64,000 bases of DNA from Silene latifolia (GCF_048544455.1 NC_133536.1:198713325-198777324); one strand, 5' to 3'. Positions 21,707-33,944 are shown, numbered from the stretch's first letter. Notes: generated by a model not told the origin, from the sequence alone. A program made the numbers and translations.

Positions 21707-22753
21707 TGATAGGCTCGTATTTATACTATATATTTAGCTTATTTTATGCATAATAAAGCGGCATTGAGACGTGGTTTCACATGATTTACTCCACATTTAC
21801 CATATTCTTAATGCCGGGTTAGTAATGGAGTTTTGAGCAATGATCGAAAGCAAAGACATGTCTTGAAGTCTACCATGGTACAAGATATCTACAAGCAAGA
21901 AGGAAGACTAGCTAAGACATGAAGAATTGAAAGGATGAAGGAATTGAAGATTTGAAGCATCCTTTGCATAAGGATCGACTTCAAATGGGTATATCTTGAG
22001 TTCTAGAGCTCGTATCGATGCAAGGCCAAGTGGAGGTGAAAGCTTATGTTCTTAGCTTTCCAACGGTAGGTCACACGCCTCATTTGGCCAAGTAACGAGA
22101 GAGATATGACCTTCGGAAAAAATGCTGTCCAGCAGGGAACTCGCACCGTGCGAAATTCCAGGACCCATATTTCGCACGGTGCGAAATATCTGGGTTTCAG
22201 CGTGTTTTAGCATGTTTTGATTACGGGTTTGCACCATGGTATGGCCCATTAATCCCTTTCATACCTAGACTATATATAGATGATTGCCTCTAGGTTTTCA
22301 ACATCTTTTGCTCTTTGAATTAATCAAGTTGTAATTTTGGGGAATTATTCATCTTTTGAATTGGGTTAGATCTAATTATGGAGAACTAATCTCCTTTCTT
22401 AATCCGACTCAAGGTTTAATCTTTTGGTTGTAAGACTCTTTAATCCTTCTTTTAATTTCATTATCATTGTTAATCCTTTTGTGTTTATTGTTTGAATTTT
22501 GGAATCCTTGTTTATATTGAGTAATTAAGTGTGATTTCCTTGTTGCTTTATTAATCAAGTTCCTTAATTTATTGTTGTTGGGATTATTAAGTGTGATTTC
22601 CTTGTAATTCCATCTTTGCAACACCTTGTTATTATGCTAATGAATGTGATTTCTTCTTGGCTTAACTAGCAAGTAAAGGATTAACTTGTAGTTAGGCATT
22701 AATTGTGATTTCATTGTGTCTAATTACCTCTATTGAATCTCTTGTGCTCATAT
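21707..22753 (+). repeat. Left LTR of G1, first part
   Basis: It matches 38378-39424. It is interrupted at CATAT (22749-22753) by C2 and resumes at 33945. TATA box TATATATA at 22271-22278. Confidence 0.95.
22141..22189. repeat. Palindromes upstream of the G1 LTR TATA box
   Basis: TCGCAC-C-GTGCGA lies at 22141-22153. A 23-nt palindrome with 11-bp arms (ATATTTCGCAC and complement) around one G lies at 22167-22189. They are 80-130 bp upstream of the TATA box. The right LTR has the same pair at 38812-38860. Confidence 0.85.
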
Positions 22754-24126
22754 TGTTAGAACACATTAGATTGATGATGCCAAGTCCCCTTGTTATTTGA
22801 TTGTTTGCTCTTAGTTGATATAATTAGTAAATGAAGCAATCAAATGGACTTTCAACAATGATTCAAGATGATCAAGTCATTCAAGGAAGTCAAGACAATG
22901 ATACTTTCCAAAGCCTTAGTCGATATATGTAAGAGTAAGTGTAACATTCTCATTTAAGTCAAGTAATGGCAAAACCATGCAACGGTGACGCTTTGTCATC
23001 GTGGTTTCAGTACTATCATACGGAGGAGTTTTTCGTCCAAATGTTTTTAAGTGTCAAAACTTTGCAAACCTTAAACCTTAAACATTTGAATTTTCAGAAA
23101 CTTGAAAACAATCTGAAATTTTGGAGTCACAAGCCCACTTGACTAAGCCTCTAGATTTGTGCAAACACCTTTTACCAAAAATGGCAAAGAAGACTTGTCA
23201 AACTTCTAAAGTAAGAAAGGCTTTTTGCCATTTTGGTAAATTGTCACATGTTGAGTGTAGAAGCTTAAGTTTTCTGATTTCTTAAGCCCCAAGCCTACAA
23301 GTCTAACACTTACCATCACTCAAAGCTATCATTTTAATATTGGATTTAATTTTTCAAAGTGTACTAACCTAAGACTAAATCCACTATAAATAGAGTGTCT
23401 TAGTCACATTTATTTCTTAAGACTTCCAAAGCATTTATTGTAAAAACCTTGCAAATCAGTTGTGCATTAAAAGCTTTGTTCTTCAAGTATTTGCAAAACG
23501 TTTTTCTGGTTTTAAGTCTTCAAAATTGTTTTCAAAAAAGTCAGAAAACCTCCAAGTATCGATTCATTTGTCTTTGTGACATGATGAGTTTGTTCCATGA
23601 TTCTCGTGTTAGATCTTCATTGTAATCTCCATGTTCATTTAAGTGAACTCTTGAGATTCAAGATTCTGTAACACCTTGAGATAGAACCCATAAACTCTTG
23701 AAGCGGAGTAGCTTTAAGTTTGAGTGCAACCGGAGTAGGTTGGCGAGTTATTTTCATTGTAAGGGGTTTAGTAAGTTTGAGTAAATTTCTAAACAAGCAA
23801 TAAAATAACGGTTGGACGTAGGCCTCGGAGTAGAGGCTGAACCAATTTTTAAAATGTCGTTTGTTTGTTCATTTACTTTTACGTTCTTCCACTTTGCTAT
23901 TTCTCGCATGTACCTAATCAAGTTACGTGTCACAAATCACCTATACCGTGACATAGAACTGCTGTATCTTCTTGTGAACTTACCTTCAATTAAGTTTCTC
24001 AAGTCTTGTACTTCTTTATTCTTAGCTTAAAATAGTTAATTAACTAAGTTAAGAATAAAATTTTAAAAAAGGTACACCTAATTCACCCCCTCCCCCTCTT
24101 AGGTGTTAATCGTTCTTAACTCTTCA
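22754..24126 (+). repeat. 5' LTR of C2 (1373 bp)
   Basis: It starts TGTTAGAACACATT and ends CTCTTCA before the PBS. It matches 32571-33939, with the differences bunched in a few patches. Confidence 0.95.
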
Positions 24127-24128
24127 AT

Positions 24129-24140
24129 TGGTATCAGAGC
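24129..24140 (+). other. Primer binding site of C2 (tRNA-iMet)
   Basis: TGGTATCAGAGC, two bases after the 5' LTR. Confidence 0.92.
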
Positions 24141-24187
24141 CTTGTGCTCTTGATATTGGTTAAATCCAAAGAGTTGATCCTATAGTT

Positions 24188-26456
24188 ATGGACGATTCAA
24201 AACACACTAAGTATCCCATTTTCAAAGGAGAAAACTATGCCTGGTGGAAACATCGCATGGAGCACTATGTCAAAAGTGCGGACTATGAATGTTGGTTAAT
24301 CATTCAAAAGGGTCCCCTCAAAATCGAAGTGACTAATGCTGATGGCACTAGCTCCTTGAAAAGTGAGGATAAGTATGTTGAGGCCGACTATAAGAAAATC
24401 GAGAAAAACTCTAAGGCCATGTCCATTCTTCAATATGGAATCGGTGACCAAGAGATTAATCGTATATCTGGATGTGCCTCGGCCAAAGAGATTTGGGACA
24501 CCCTAAACCTTGCTTATGAGGGAACGTCACAAGTCAAAAAATATCGTATTGATCTTCTCATGCAACAATATGAGATGTTCAATATGGACCGAGATGAGTC
24601 AATTAATAGTTTGTCTTCACGTTTTTCTAGTATTGTCAATGACCTTAAGAGTTTAGGTAGGAGTTTTCAATCCGAGGATTTAGTCCGTAAAATCCTTCGT
24701 AGCCTAACTGAAAAGTGGCAACCGAAGGTTACGGCTATTGAGGAAGCTAAGGACCTTTCATTGCTCACCCTTGATGAACTTATGGGCTCACTTATGGCTC
24801 ATGAGTTAACTCTCATGAAGCGTTCTAGTGAAAGCTCTAAAGGGAAAGGACTCGCTCTTAATGCTCTCTCAAGTGATGAGGAGGATGAAGATGATGAGTT
24901 TGCAATGTTTACTAAAAACATTGTTGGCATGATCAATGGTCGAAACTCTCAAAGGTATAGCAACAACTCTAGTAAACGCCGTTTTCCTAAGAGAAGATCT
25001 AACTCCACTGTTGGTTGCTTTAAATGTGGTGATAAAGGTCACCAAATCAAAGAATGCCCAAAGTGGAACGATATCAAATCTAAGGAAAAACGTGACTTTG
25101 CAAAACGTGATTACAAAAACAAGGTAATGACTGCTATTTGGGGCATGTCTGATTCTGAAGAGGACGATGTCCTTGAGGATGAATTAGACGCCAAACTTAG
25201 CATCTCGTCTAGTTCCTCAAAAAATACTTCCAAATCATCAAAGAAAGAAGACATCAAGTGTCTTATGGCTCACTCCGTGGATTCGGACTCGATTCGGACC
25301 ATGAGGTAATTAAGCTCAAGAAAAAGGTTCGATCTTTCTCTAAAGACAAAGTTTGTCTCCTCCTAGATCAATTCATAGATAAGTGTCGTGTCCAAACTAA
25401 TAAGTTGGAAGCTATGCAAATCGAAATTGAGGACATAGCTGAGGAAAATGTAGTCCTTAAAGAAAGTCTAAATGAGAATGATCAACCTAGTTCCATGTTG
25501 GGTCTTGAAAAAGAAATCAAAAAACTTCGAAAACAAAACTTGTTTTTAGCCAACAAAGTTGATGAAACCAAAGGCAATGATCCTTGCACTTTGCATCCAT
25601 TCTAAAGGAAATGTGTCATCACTAACACAAGAACGTGACCAACTTTTGATTGACTTAGCTACTTGTCACAACGAAAAAGATGATCTTGTTAAGATTGCTG
25701 AAATGTTAAATGATGAGTCGAGTCATGTCAAAAGTGCCTTAGAACGAGCTCAAAAACTAAATGATGACCTTCTTGCTCAAAATGAGATGTTAAAGAAAGT
25801 CTGAATGACTCATGCCACGAGGTTTCTCTTTGTGGCATCCGATTCAAGAAAAGAAATAGATACTCTCACGGAATTAGTGTCTTCTTTAACTAAGGAACGT
25901 GACACTCTTCTAGCTGACCTCAAATTATGTCAAAGAGATAATAAACAATTGGAACAAATTGGGATGTTACTTAGTGACGAAGCAAGACTTACAAAACAAG
26001 CGTTTGACAATTTAGGTAAATTGAATCTTAATCATCTTGCTAAAATTGAAACATTAACTAAAGAGCTAGATGAGGCTAAGATGTTTTACTTAAAATGGGA
26101 AGGAAGTCAAAATGTTTTGGAGTTTCTCTTGAAACAATCACAAGAGTACGAAAAATTTGCAAAGAATGCTGGACTTGGTTTCAAATGCAACAAAGAGCAC
26201 ACACACATTGCACTCGAAACCAGGATCCAAGTCAAACCGACTTCAAGAAGAAAGTATCTTTGGTCTTCCCGAGTACATCATTTGTAACTATTGTGGCAAA
26301 ACAGGTCATGAGTTTAATGGTTGTGACAAAAGAGTCCGTGACTTAGAAAGAAACACTAAGAATGCTAAACAAGTGTGGATAAAGAAAGAAGAAGTTAAAA
26401 AGGTCGTTGTCAAGAAGGAGCCCAAACTTGTTTGGGTTCCTAAACTAAATGTTTGA
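24188..26456 (+). pseudogene. gag of C2, frameshifted
   Basis: It is homologous to C1 gag along its length. The first 373 residues are open (24188-25309) and contain the copia gag core and CCHC knuckle CFKCGDKGHQIKEC near residue 278. A frame change near 25285, then stops at about 25603, 25802 and 26285, break the coiled-coil part into four pieces. The last piece ends with a complete second knuckle (CNYCGKTGHEFNGC) and a PKLNV-TGA end like that of C1. It cannot make full-length gag as read here. Confidence 0.88.
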
Positions 26457-26479
26457 TTTCTTATAGGCATTAGTGAGGG

Positions 26480-29400
26480 GCAGCAGCAATTGGTACTTAG
26501 ACAGTGGATGCTCTCGTCACATGACGGGAGATGAAAACCGATTCCTCTCGCTAGAAGCCTATGATGGTGGCATGGTGACTTTTGGCGACAACAAGAAAGG
26601 TGAAATCATTGGTATTGGAAAGGTTGGTAAGTCAAAGTCATTATGCGTGGACAAAGTGTTGCTTGTCAAAGGTTTGAAACACAATCTCTTGAGCATTTCA
26701 CAACTTTGTGATCGAGGTAATATTGTTGAATTTCTTGCTAGTGAATGTAGAATCATCAATGGTAAAACTAGAGAACTCATACTTGAAGGTAAACGTGTTA
26801 AAGACGTCTATATGACTAACTTGTATGCATTGTCGGGTCAATCACTATCATGCATGAGTGTTCAAAAGAACGACCCTTGGCTTTGGCACAAACGACTTGG
26901 TCATGTAAATGCTAAGACACTTAACACCCTTAAGAAACTTGATCTAGTTGACGGCATTCCTAACATTAAATTTGAATTTAAATCACTTTGCGATGATTGT
27001 GTTAAAGGGAAACAAGTTAAGTGCTCTTTTAAATCCAAAAAGGTTGTTAGCACCTCCTTACCTCTTGAACTCATTCATATTGATTTATGTGGTCCCATGC
27101 GAGTGGTGAGTAGAGGCGGAAGTCGTTTTATTTGTGTCATTGTAGATGACTTCACAAGATTTGTTTGGCTTCTCTTCTTAAGTTCTAAGGATCAAACATT
27201 TGATGAGTTCTTAATCTGGGTCAAAAAGGTTCAAAACAAATTTGGATATAAACTTGTCTCATTAAGATCTGACCATGGAACCGAGTTTGAGAACTCGTCA
27301 TTTGAGTCCTATTGTAATGAGTATGGTGTTAGTCATAACTTTTCGGCCGCACGAACCCCACAACAAAATGGGGTTGTGGAACGAATGAATCGAACGCTTG
27401 AAAATATGGCTAGGACCATGCTCATTAGCTCTAAGGTTCCTAAGAATTTTTGGGCCGAAGCCGTAAACACATCTTGTTATATTTACAACCGTGTCATGAT
27501 TAGAAAAATCATTGAGAAAACTCCCTATGAACTACTACGAGGAAGAAAACCTAATCTTTCACACTTAAAATGCTTTGGTAGTAAATGCTTTGTGCACAAC
27601 AATGGAAAAGACAACCTTGGCAAATTTGATGCTCGTAGTGATGAAGGAGTTTTTGTTGGTTATTCCGATCATAGTAAAGCATATAAAGTCTATAACAAAA
27701 GGACTATGAAAATGGAAGAAAGCGTTCATGTAATATTTGACGAATCTAGTCTTTTTGTGTCAAACACACAGGTTGATGATGAGGATGATGAATATGATGA
27801 TGATTTTGAGATTGGTATGATACGACATGAAATGGATCAAGTGGTAGAAGAAGGCGAGCAACGATTAGAGCCACTTTGTTGCATGAGGAGGATGTGCAAA
27901 ATTCAGGGGGAACTAATCGTCCTCCTACACAAAATGATGCTACCTCATCCAGGGGGAACAAGGATGGTGAAGAACAGCCCAATCTAATCATAAACGAACC
28001 ACAATCACCTCCTTCAAGCACTCTCTCATGCAACGTCCCCTCGATCACAGGCATTTAACAAACCGAATCTTCTAACTCACTTATTCCCAAGAAATGGAAA
28101 CACCAAAGCTCTCATCCCTTATCAAACTTAACCAGTGACCTAACCTCTGGAATAAAAACCAGATCATCGCTTCAAAATTTCTGTGCACACAATGCCTTCA
28201 TCTCAAAAATCGAACTGACCATGTCACAAAGAGCCTTGATGATGAATCTTTGGATGATTGCAATGCAAGAGGAATTGGAGCAATTTGAAAGGAACAAGGT
28301 ATGGCATCTTGTCCCTAGGCCCTCCCAACGTCATCGTAATTGGTACACGGTGGGTCTTTCGCAACAAGCTAGATGATGTTGGAGAAATCGTACGGAATAA
28401 AGCTAGACTAGTGGTGCAAGGTTTTAACCAACAAGAAGGAATTGATTACGATGAAACCTTTGCACCGGTAGCTAGGCTTGAAGCCATACGAATGCTTGTA
28501 GCTTTTGCGTCTTTTCAAGGTATTAAGCTTTTTCAAATGGATGTCAAAACCGCATTTTTAAATGGATACCTTGATGAAGAAGTGTTCGTTGAACAACCTC
28601 CGGGCTTTATAAACAACGAGTTTCCCAACCACGTTTTTAAACTAGATAAAGCACTCTATGGTTTAAAACAGGCTTCTAGGGCTTGGTATGATAGGCTTTC
28701 AAAGTTTCTATTGGAAAACGGTTTCATACGTGGGTCGGTGGATAAAACGTTGTTTATCAAGTCACAAGGAGATGAACTGTTGCTTGTACAAGTATATGTC
28801 GATGACATTATTTTTGGTGCAACTAACAATGTTCTTTATAAGTACTTTTCGATTTGATGACTTCGAATTTGAAATGAGTATGATGGGAGAACTTGGATTC
28901 TTTCTTGGTCTTCAAATCAAACAATGTGAGAATGGAACGATGATTCACCAACAAAAGTACTTAAAAGAAATGCTAAGTAAGTTTGGGTTGACTAATTCTA
29001 ATCCTATGCCTACACCAATGGTGTCTAAAGTCAAGCTTGACAAAGACAAAAACGGTAAGAGCATTAGTGAAAAGGTATATCGAGGTATGATCGGTTCCTT
29101 ACTTTACTTAACCGCTAGTCGACCCGACATACAATTTAGTGTGTGTGCTTGTGCCCGTTTCCAAGCAAATCCTAAAGAATCTCATTTCAAAGCCGTCAAA
29201 CGGATTTTTAGGTATTTGATTGGAACACAAGGGCTATATCTTTGGTACCCAACTCACTACGAACTTGATCTTGTAGGTTTTTCGGATGCGGACTATGCCG
29301 GTGATACATTGGATAGGAAAAGCACCTCGGGCATTGCTACTTTCCTAGGACCGTGTCTCATTTCATGGGCTTCGAAGAAGCAAAACACCGTTGCATTGTC

Positions 29401-29746
29401 CACGGCCGAAAGCGAATATGTGAGTGCCGCTCTATGTTGTGCACAAATTCTTTGGGTACGTCAACAATTGCATGATTATGGCCTTACTTTCGAGACTACC
29501 CCTATTTTTTGTGACAACACTAGTGCAATTAATATATCAAAAAATCCTATACAACACTCACGAACTAAACACATCGACATACGACATCATTTTCTACGTG
29601 ATCAAGTTGAGAAAGGTCATATTTGTCTAAGCTTTTGTAAAACGGAAAATCAAATTGCGGACATTCTTACAAAACCGTTAGAAAGAGAACAATTCGAAAG
29701 ACTTCGGTCGGAAATTGGTTTATTAGGTGACATACCGCTAAATTAA
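26480..29746 (+). pseudogene. pol of C2 (PR-INT-RT-RNase H), frameshifted
   Basis: The frame opens at the protease motif LDSGCSRHMTG and stays open through HKRLGH, CDDC and an integrase core with HIDLCGP, IVDDFTRF and GVVERMNRTLE, to about 27850. It is then broken several times in the variable linker (27850-28340). RT resumes with MDVKTAFLNG and YVDD to 28857, is shifted near 28850, and continues as RT thumb and RNase H (SDADYAGD, STAESEY, CDNTSAI) to 29746. All catalytic motifs are visible but the protein is interrupted, so C2 is not autonomous as it stands. Confidence 0.88.
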
Positions 29747-30105
29747 AATTACGTTTTCCAATGATTGATTAGAGGGAGGATGAACATGTAATTAAATGTT
29801 AGTTAATGTGGTAGAATGCATGCAAATATCGAACAAATGTAATTGACAGCCGAATGAGTGCACTTGAGTTGTTTTTGCATTGAGCTTCCAAAAAATCACT
29901 TTATGTCCCATCACTTAAAAGCCTACACCCTAGCCTCACATTATCAACACTCAACCGTCCCTCACCTAGAATAACTACACCATCCCCTCATTTACTTCCA
30001 TGTTTCCACTAAACACACCCTATTACCCACTAAATAAACAACCAACTCTCACTTTTTCGGATTCCCAAAACCGTCAAAGCCATTTCCTCTTCCACTCTCT
30101 TCAAA
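29747..30105 (+). promoter_or_regulatory. pol-ORF3 spacer of C2 with leader-like DNA
   Basis: The last 200 nt before the ORF3 ATG are rich in C, A and T and poor in G, like a plant 5' leader. An AT-rich AAATAAACAA lies near 30034. C1 has a leader of the same character at the same place. A separate transcript for ORF3 is inferred. Confidence 0.35.
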
Positions 30106-32160
30106 ATGCCTCCAAAACTTTCCAAAGAATTACTTCAACTCAGAAATTCCTTTAATCCAAAATACATTGCCAAGAAAAAGATGGCTCCCAAAACCGCTGC
30201 AAAACTAGATGAAATCACCTCTGCCACTGCCAAACCAACCGTTGCACGAAAAAAGACAACCGCCAAAAAGGGCGGTGGTCGTGGCAGAGGAGGTCGAAGT
30301 AGGAATCCTCCTATTTCTCTACAACTTGATGCTGAAGTGGACATTGAAACCGATGAAGAAGAATCCGGTTCTAAGGGAACCAAAAAGAATGAAGATAGTC
30401 AAAAATCAAGTGGTGTTATCGAAACAAGTGAAAAGGGAGATCACTCAAGTGAGATGAACGAGGGGGAACTTGAAGGAGAAAAATCAAAAGAGGGAAAAGA
30501 AAGTAAGGAAAAATCAGAGGGAAACAAAGAAAAAGAAAGTGATGAAAAATCAGAAAAATCAAAAAGTGAGGAAAAATCAGAGAAAGATGAAGAGCAATCA
30601 AAAGAAAGTGAAGAAAAATTAGATAAGAAAAATGAGAGGGATTCAGACGGAAAGGAAAGGAAGGAGGATAGTGATGTTCTAATTGAAAAGAATGATGATG
30701 ATGTGCTTCTAAAGGATTTGGTGAGTGACACTTTAGAGAAGGATAAGAGGAGTGAGATTGATGCAACGGAGACCTCCACTGTTGAAAAGGAAATCGGTTC
30801 AAATGCTGAGAAAATTGATTATGAAGTTGTTGATGTTGAGGATCGTGATGATGCCACAGTGGTGTTTGATGATGGGCTTGACCCATTATTTTCAAAACCC
30901 GCATCACGAACCCGGTCCAAGAGGAAGATGCTTGAAATATTCGGTGATGATGACGAGGATGTAACCCCGGAGGCATCCCCTCCAAAACCCAAGGTTACCC
31001 AAAGAAAAAGGGGATCCGGGTCAAAATCAAAAGCACCCAAAAGGGCTCGTTATCAACGGGATTTACCGAGCATAAATGAGGATGAGATCATTGAGGAGAA
31101 GGTGCCTCTCAACACATGCATGGACCTTGTCATTGCTCCTTTTGCCGAATCATTCAAGAATGATATCCTCAACCATCTCAATTCTCTTGATCTCCCGGAG
31201 GAGATCTTCAAGATATGCCACGGTATGCTGCTTTGTTGCTTCCACAATGGTCGTCGTTATAAGAAATCTTGGTATGACACCTCTCCTGCTTTTAAATATT
31301 TCAAAGAGGCCATGTATGCACAAGGTTGGGTGAATTTGTTGGACAAATATAGCCCCATGTATTTGTCCGAAATCATCCAATTCTATGCAACCGTCAAAGT
31401 GGATGTTGAATCTGGAACTCTCTCTGCCTTTATCAATCAAAAACCCTTTGTCCTAACCCTCGACCAACTTGCTGCTCATCTTGATATTTGTAATGTCGGG
31501 CTTACCTCTTTTCCCAAACGTGATTGGGGTGAAGTTGATGAGGTTACCTCTACCCAGGTCATGAAGGTTCTTCGACCTCATGATGATGATGGCCCTACCA
31601 ACATATATGCCTTTGAATTAACCGCACCCACCCGGTTCATCTTCAACCTGGTTTTTCGCAACCTTGTCCCTTCCAACAATAGCCGTGGGAGATGTTCTCT
31701 TCTTGACATGCTCCTAATTCATCACATTGTTAAGCACAAACCCATTAACCTTCCTCGCCTTATGTTTCACCGCATACTTGAGATGTCCACTGAGTTCCAA
31801 AGCGGGAACTTTGACAAAAATGCCGTAGTTCCTTATGGTATGTGGCTCTCGATAATTTTCATGAGGGAAGGGTTAGTGTTGAAGGGAAGCCCTGCAATTG
31901 AGAAATTGAGTGATGAGATGACACCGGGTCTTCTTTCTCGAATGAACTTGGAGATTAAGAATGGCAAATTGGAAAGGAAGAATCAGTCGGGTTCTACAGT
32001 GGGTTCTACCGTTGAAATGGGTGTGGTCCTTGCAAAGTTGGATGAGCTTCTTGGGATTGTGAACCGGTTGGTCAAAGAACAGGGCAAGTTGAGGGATGAA
32101 GTCGGTGATCTTCGCACCATGAATGAAGATCTCCTTGAACGTCTTCAGAATGCCTCCTAA
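30106..32160 (+). CDS. Third ORF of C2, accessory protein (plant transposon protein-like)
   Basis: Open 684-residue ORF, sense with the element, between pol and the PPT. Residues 1-70 are basic with an RGRGGRSR stretch. Residues about 75-270 are extremely Lys/Glu/Ser rich (SEEKSEKDEEQSKES style). Residues about 325-590 are the conserved block shared with C1 ORF3 (landmarks LNSLDLPEE, YAQGWVNLLDKYSP, SEIIQFYATVKVD). Residues about 635-680 are predicted coiled coil (LDELLGIVNRLVKEQGKL). No signal peptide or membrane helix is seen. Its openness contrasts with the broken gag and pol of the same copy. A chromatin or RNA-binding role is a guess from composition only. Confidence 0.85.
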   Translation: MPPKLSKELLQLRNSFNPKYIAKKKMAPKTAAKLDEITSATAKPTVARKKTTAKKGGGRGRGGRSRNPPISLQLDAEVDIETDEEESGSKGTKKNEDSQKSSGVIETSEKGDHSSEMNEGELEGEKSKEGKESKEKSEGNKEKESDEKSEKSKSEEKSEKDEEQSKESEEKLDKKNERDSDGKERKEDSDVLIEKNDDDVLLKDLVSDTLEKDKRSEIDATETSTVEKEIGSNAEKIDYEVVDVEDRDDATVVFDDGLDPLFSKPASRTRSKRKMLEIFGDDDEDVTPEASPPKPKVTQRKRGSGSKSKAPKRARYQRDLPSINEDEIIEEKVPLNTCMDLVIAPFAESFKNDILNHLNSLDLPEEIFKICHGMLLCCFHNGRRYKKSWYDTSPAFKYFKEAMYAQGWVNLLDKYSPMYLSEIIQFYATVKVDVESGTLSAFINQKPFVLTLDQLAAHLDICNVGLTSFPKRDWGEVDEVTSTQVMKVLRPHDDDGPTNIYAFELTAPTRFIFNLVFRNLVPSNNSRGRCSLLDMLLIHHIVKHKPINLPRLMFHRILEMSTEFQSGNFDKNAVVPYGMWLSIIFMREGLVLKGSPAIEKLSDEMTPGLLSRMNLEIKNGKLERKNQSGSTVGSTVEMGVVLAKLDELLGIVNRLVKEQGKLRDEVGDLRTMNEDLLERLQNAS

Positions 32161-32555
32161 ACTCATACCTCTTTAACCCGTTTCTCCTCTTGAACTTTGG
32201 CTCTTTGTTTTGTTTTAAGACACTCTCTTGCACCTTCGGTTGTTTTTATCTTGCTTGAACTATTTGCGTGTGTTTTAATCGTGTTGCTTGCCTTTTGCAC
32301 ATGTTTTCTCCTCCTTTGACGATGTCAAGAGGGGGAAGTAGTTTAATTATGCCATGTGTGATCTTTTAACTCTTAGGCTAACGTCCACCTTAATTATGTC
32401 TTAGCTTCCATGATTAGATGTTTTACTTTGGCCAAGCATGTTGCACCTTTCGAATACCTTGATCATGTTTATTAATTATGTTTATGTTGAAATTAACCAA
32501 AGACCGACTAACCATGGGCTAAGGGGGAATATCACACATGTTTGGACTTGTCATC

Positions 32556-32570
32556 ATCAAAGGGGGAATT
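32556..32570 (+). other. Polypurine tract of C2
   Basis: ATCAAAGGGGGAATT directly precedes the 3' LTR TGTTAG and is identical to the C1 tract. Confidence 0.9.
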
Positions 32571-33939
32571 TGTTAGAACACATTAGATTGATGATGCCAA
32601 GTCCCCTTGTTATTTGATTGTTTGCTCTTAGTTGATATAATTAGTAAATGAAGCAATCAAATGGACTTTCAACAATGATTCAAGATGATCAAGTCATTCA
32701 AGGAAGTCAAGACAATGATACTTTCCAAAGCCTTAGTCGATATATGTAAGAGTAAGTGTAACATTCTCATTTAAGTCAAGTAATGGCAAAACCATGCAAC
32801 GCACGCTGCATCGTGGTTTCGTACTACTATCATACGGAGGAGTTTTTCGTCCAAATGTTTTTAAGTGTCAAAACTTTGCAAACCTTAAACCTTAAACATT
32901 TGAATTTTCAGAAACTTGAAAACAATCTGAAATTTTGGAGTCACAAGCCCACTTGACTAAGCCTCTAGATTTGTGCAAACACCTTTTACCAAAAATGGCA
33001 AAGAAGACTTGTCAAACTTCTAAAGTAAGAAAGGCTTTTTGCCATTTTGGTAAATTGTCACATGTTGAGTGTAGAAGCTTAAGTTTTCTGATTTCTTAAG
33101 CCCCAAGCCTACAAGTCTAACACTTACCATCACTCAAAGCTATCATTTTAATATTGGATTTAATTTTTCAAAGTGTACTAACCTAAGACTAAATCCACTA
33201 TAAATAGAGTGTCTTAGTCACATTTATTTCTTAAGACTTCCAAAGCATTTATTGTAAAAACCTTGCAAATCAGTTGTGCATTAAAAGCTTTGTTCTTCAA
33301 GTATTTGCAAAACGTTTTTCTGGTTTTAAGTCTTCAAAATTGTTTTCGAAAAAGTCAGAAAACCTCCAAGTATCGATTCATTTGTCTTTGTGACATGATG
33401 AGTTTGTTCCATGATTCTCGTGTTAGATCTTCATTGTAATCTCCATGTTCATTTAAGTGAACTCTTGAGATTCAAGATTCTGTAACACCTTGAGATAGAA
33501 CCCATAAACTCTTGAAGCGGAGTAGCTTTAAGTTTGAGTGCAACCGGAGTAGGTTGGCGAGTTATTTTCATTGTAAGGGGTTTAGTAAGTTTGAGTAAAT
33601 TTCTAAACAAGCAATAAAATAACGGTTGGACGTAGGCCTCGGAGTAGAGGCTGAACCAATTTTTAAAATGTCGTTTGTTTGTTCATTTACTTTTACGTTC
33701 TTCCACTTTGCTATTTCTCGCATGTACCTAATCAAGTTCTGTGTCACAGTCACCTATACCGTGACATAGAATCGCTGATCTTCTTGTGAACTTACCTTCA
33801 ATTAAGTTTCTCAAGTCTTGTACTTCTTTATTCTTAGCTTAAAATAGTTAATTAACTAAGTTAAGAATAAAATTTTAAAAAAAGGTACACCTAATTCACC
33901 CCCTCCCCCTCTTAGGTGTTAATCGTTCTTAACTCTTCA
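32571..33939 (+). repeat. 3' LTR of C2 (1369 bp)
   Basis: Copy of 22754-24126. It ends CTCTTCA at 33939, followed by the TSD CATAT. Confidence 0.95.
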
Positions 33940-33944
33940 CATAT

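Larger units (their letters stand above)
22754..33939 (+). mobile_element. Copia LTR retrotransposon C2 (SIRE/Maximus-like), nested in G1
   Basis: Complete plus-strand element of 11,186 bp with 5-bp TSD CATAT (22749-22753, 33940-33944). LTRs 22754-24126 and 32571-33939; PBS 24129-24140; gag and pol remnants 24188-29746; open third ORF 30106-32160; PPT 32556-32570. It is related to C1 in all ORFs and in the PPT, but its LTRs differ. Gag and pol carry several frameshifts while the LTRs are close to identical, so much of the damage may predate insertion, with mobilisation in trans, or be sequence error. Confidence 0.95.

Noticed and set aside
30416-30985. Long antisense ORFs over C2 ORF3
   Set aside because: They mirror the Lys/Glu-rich coding strand and are composition artefacts.
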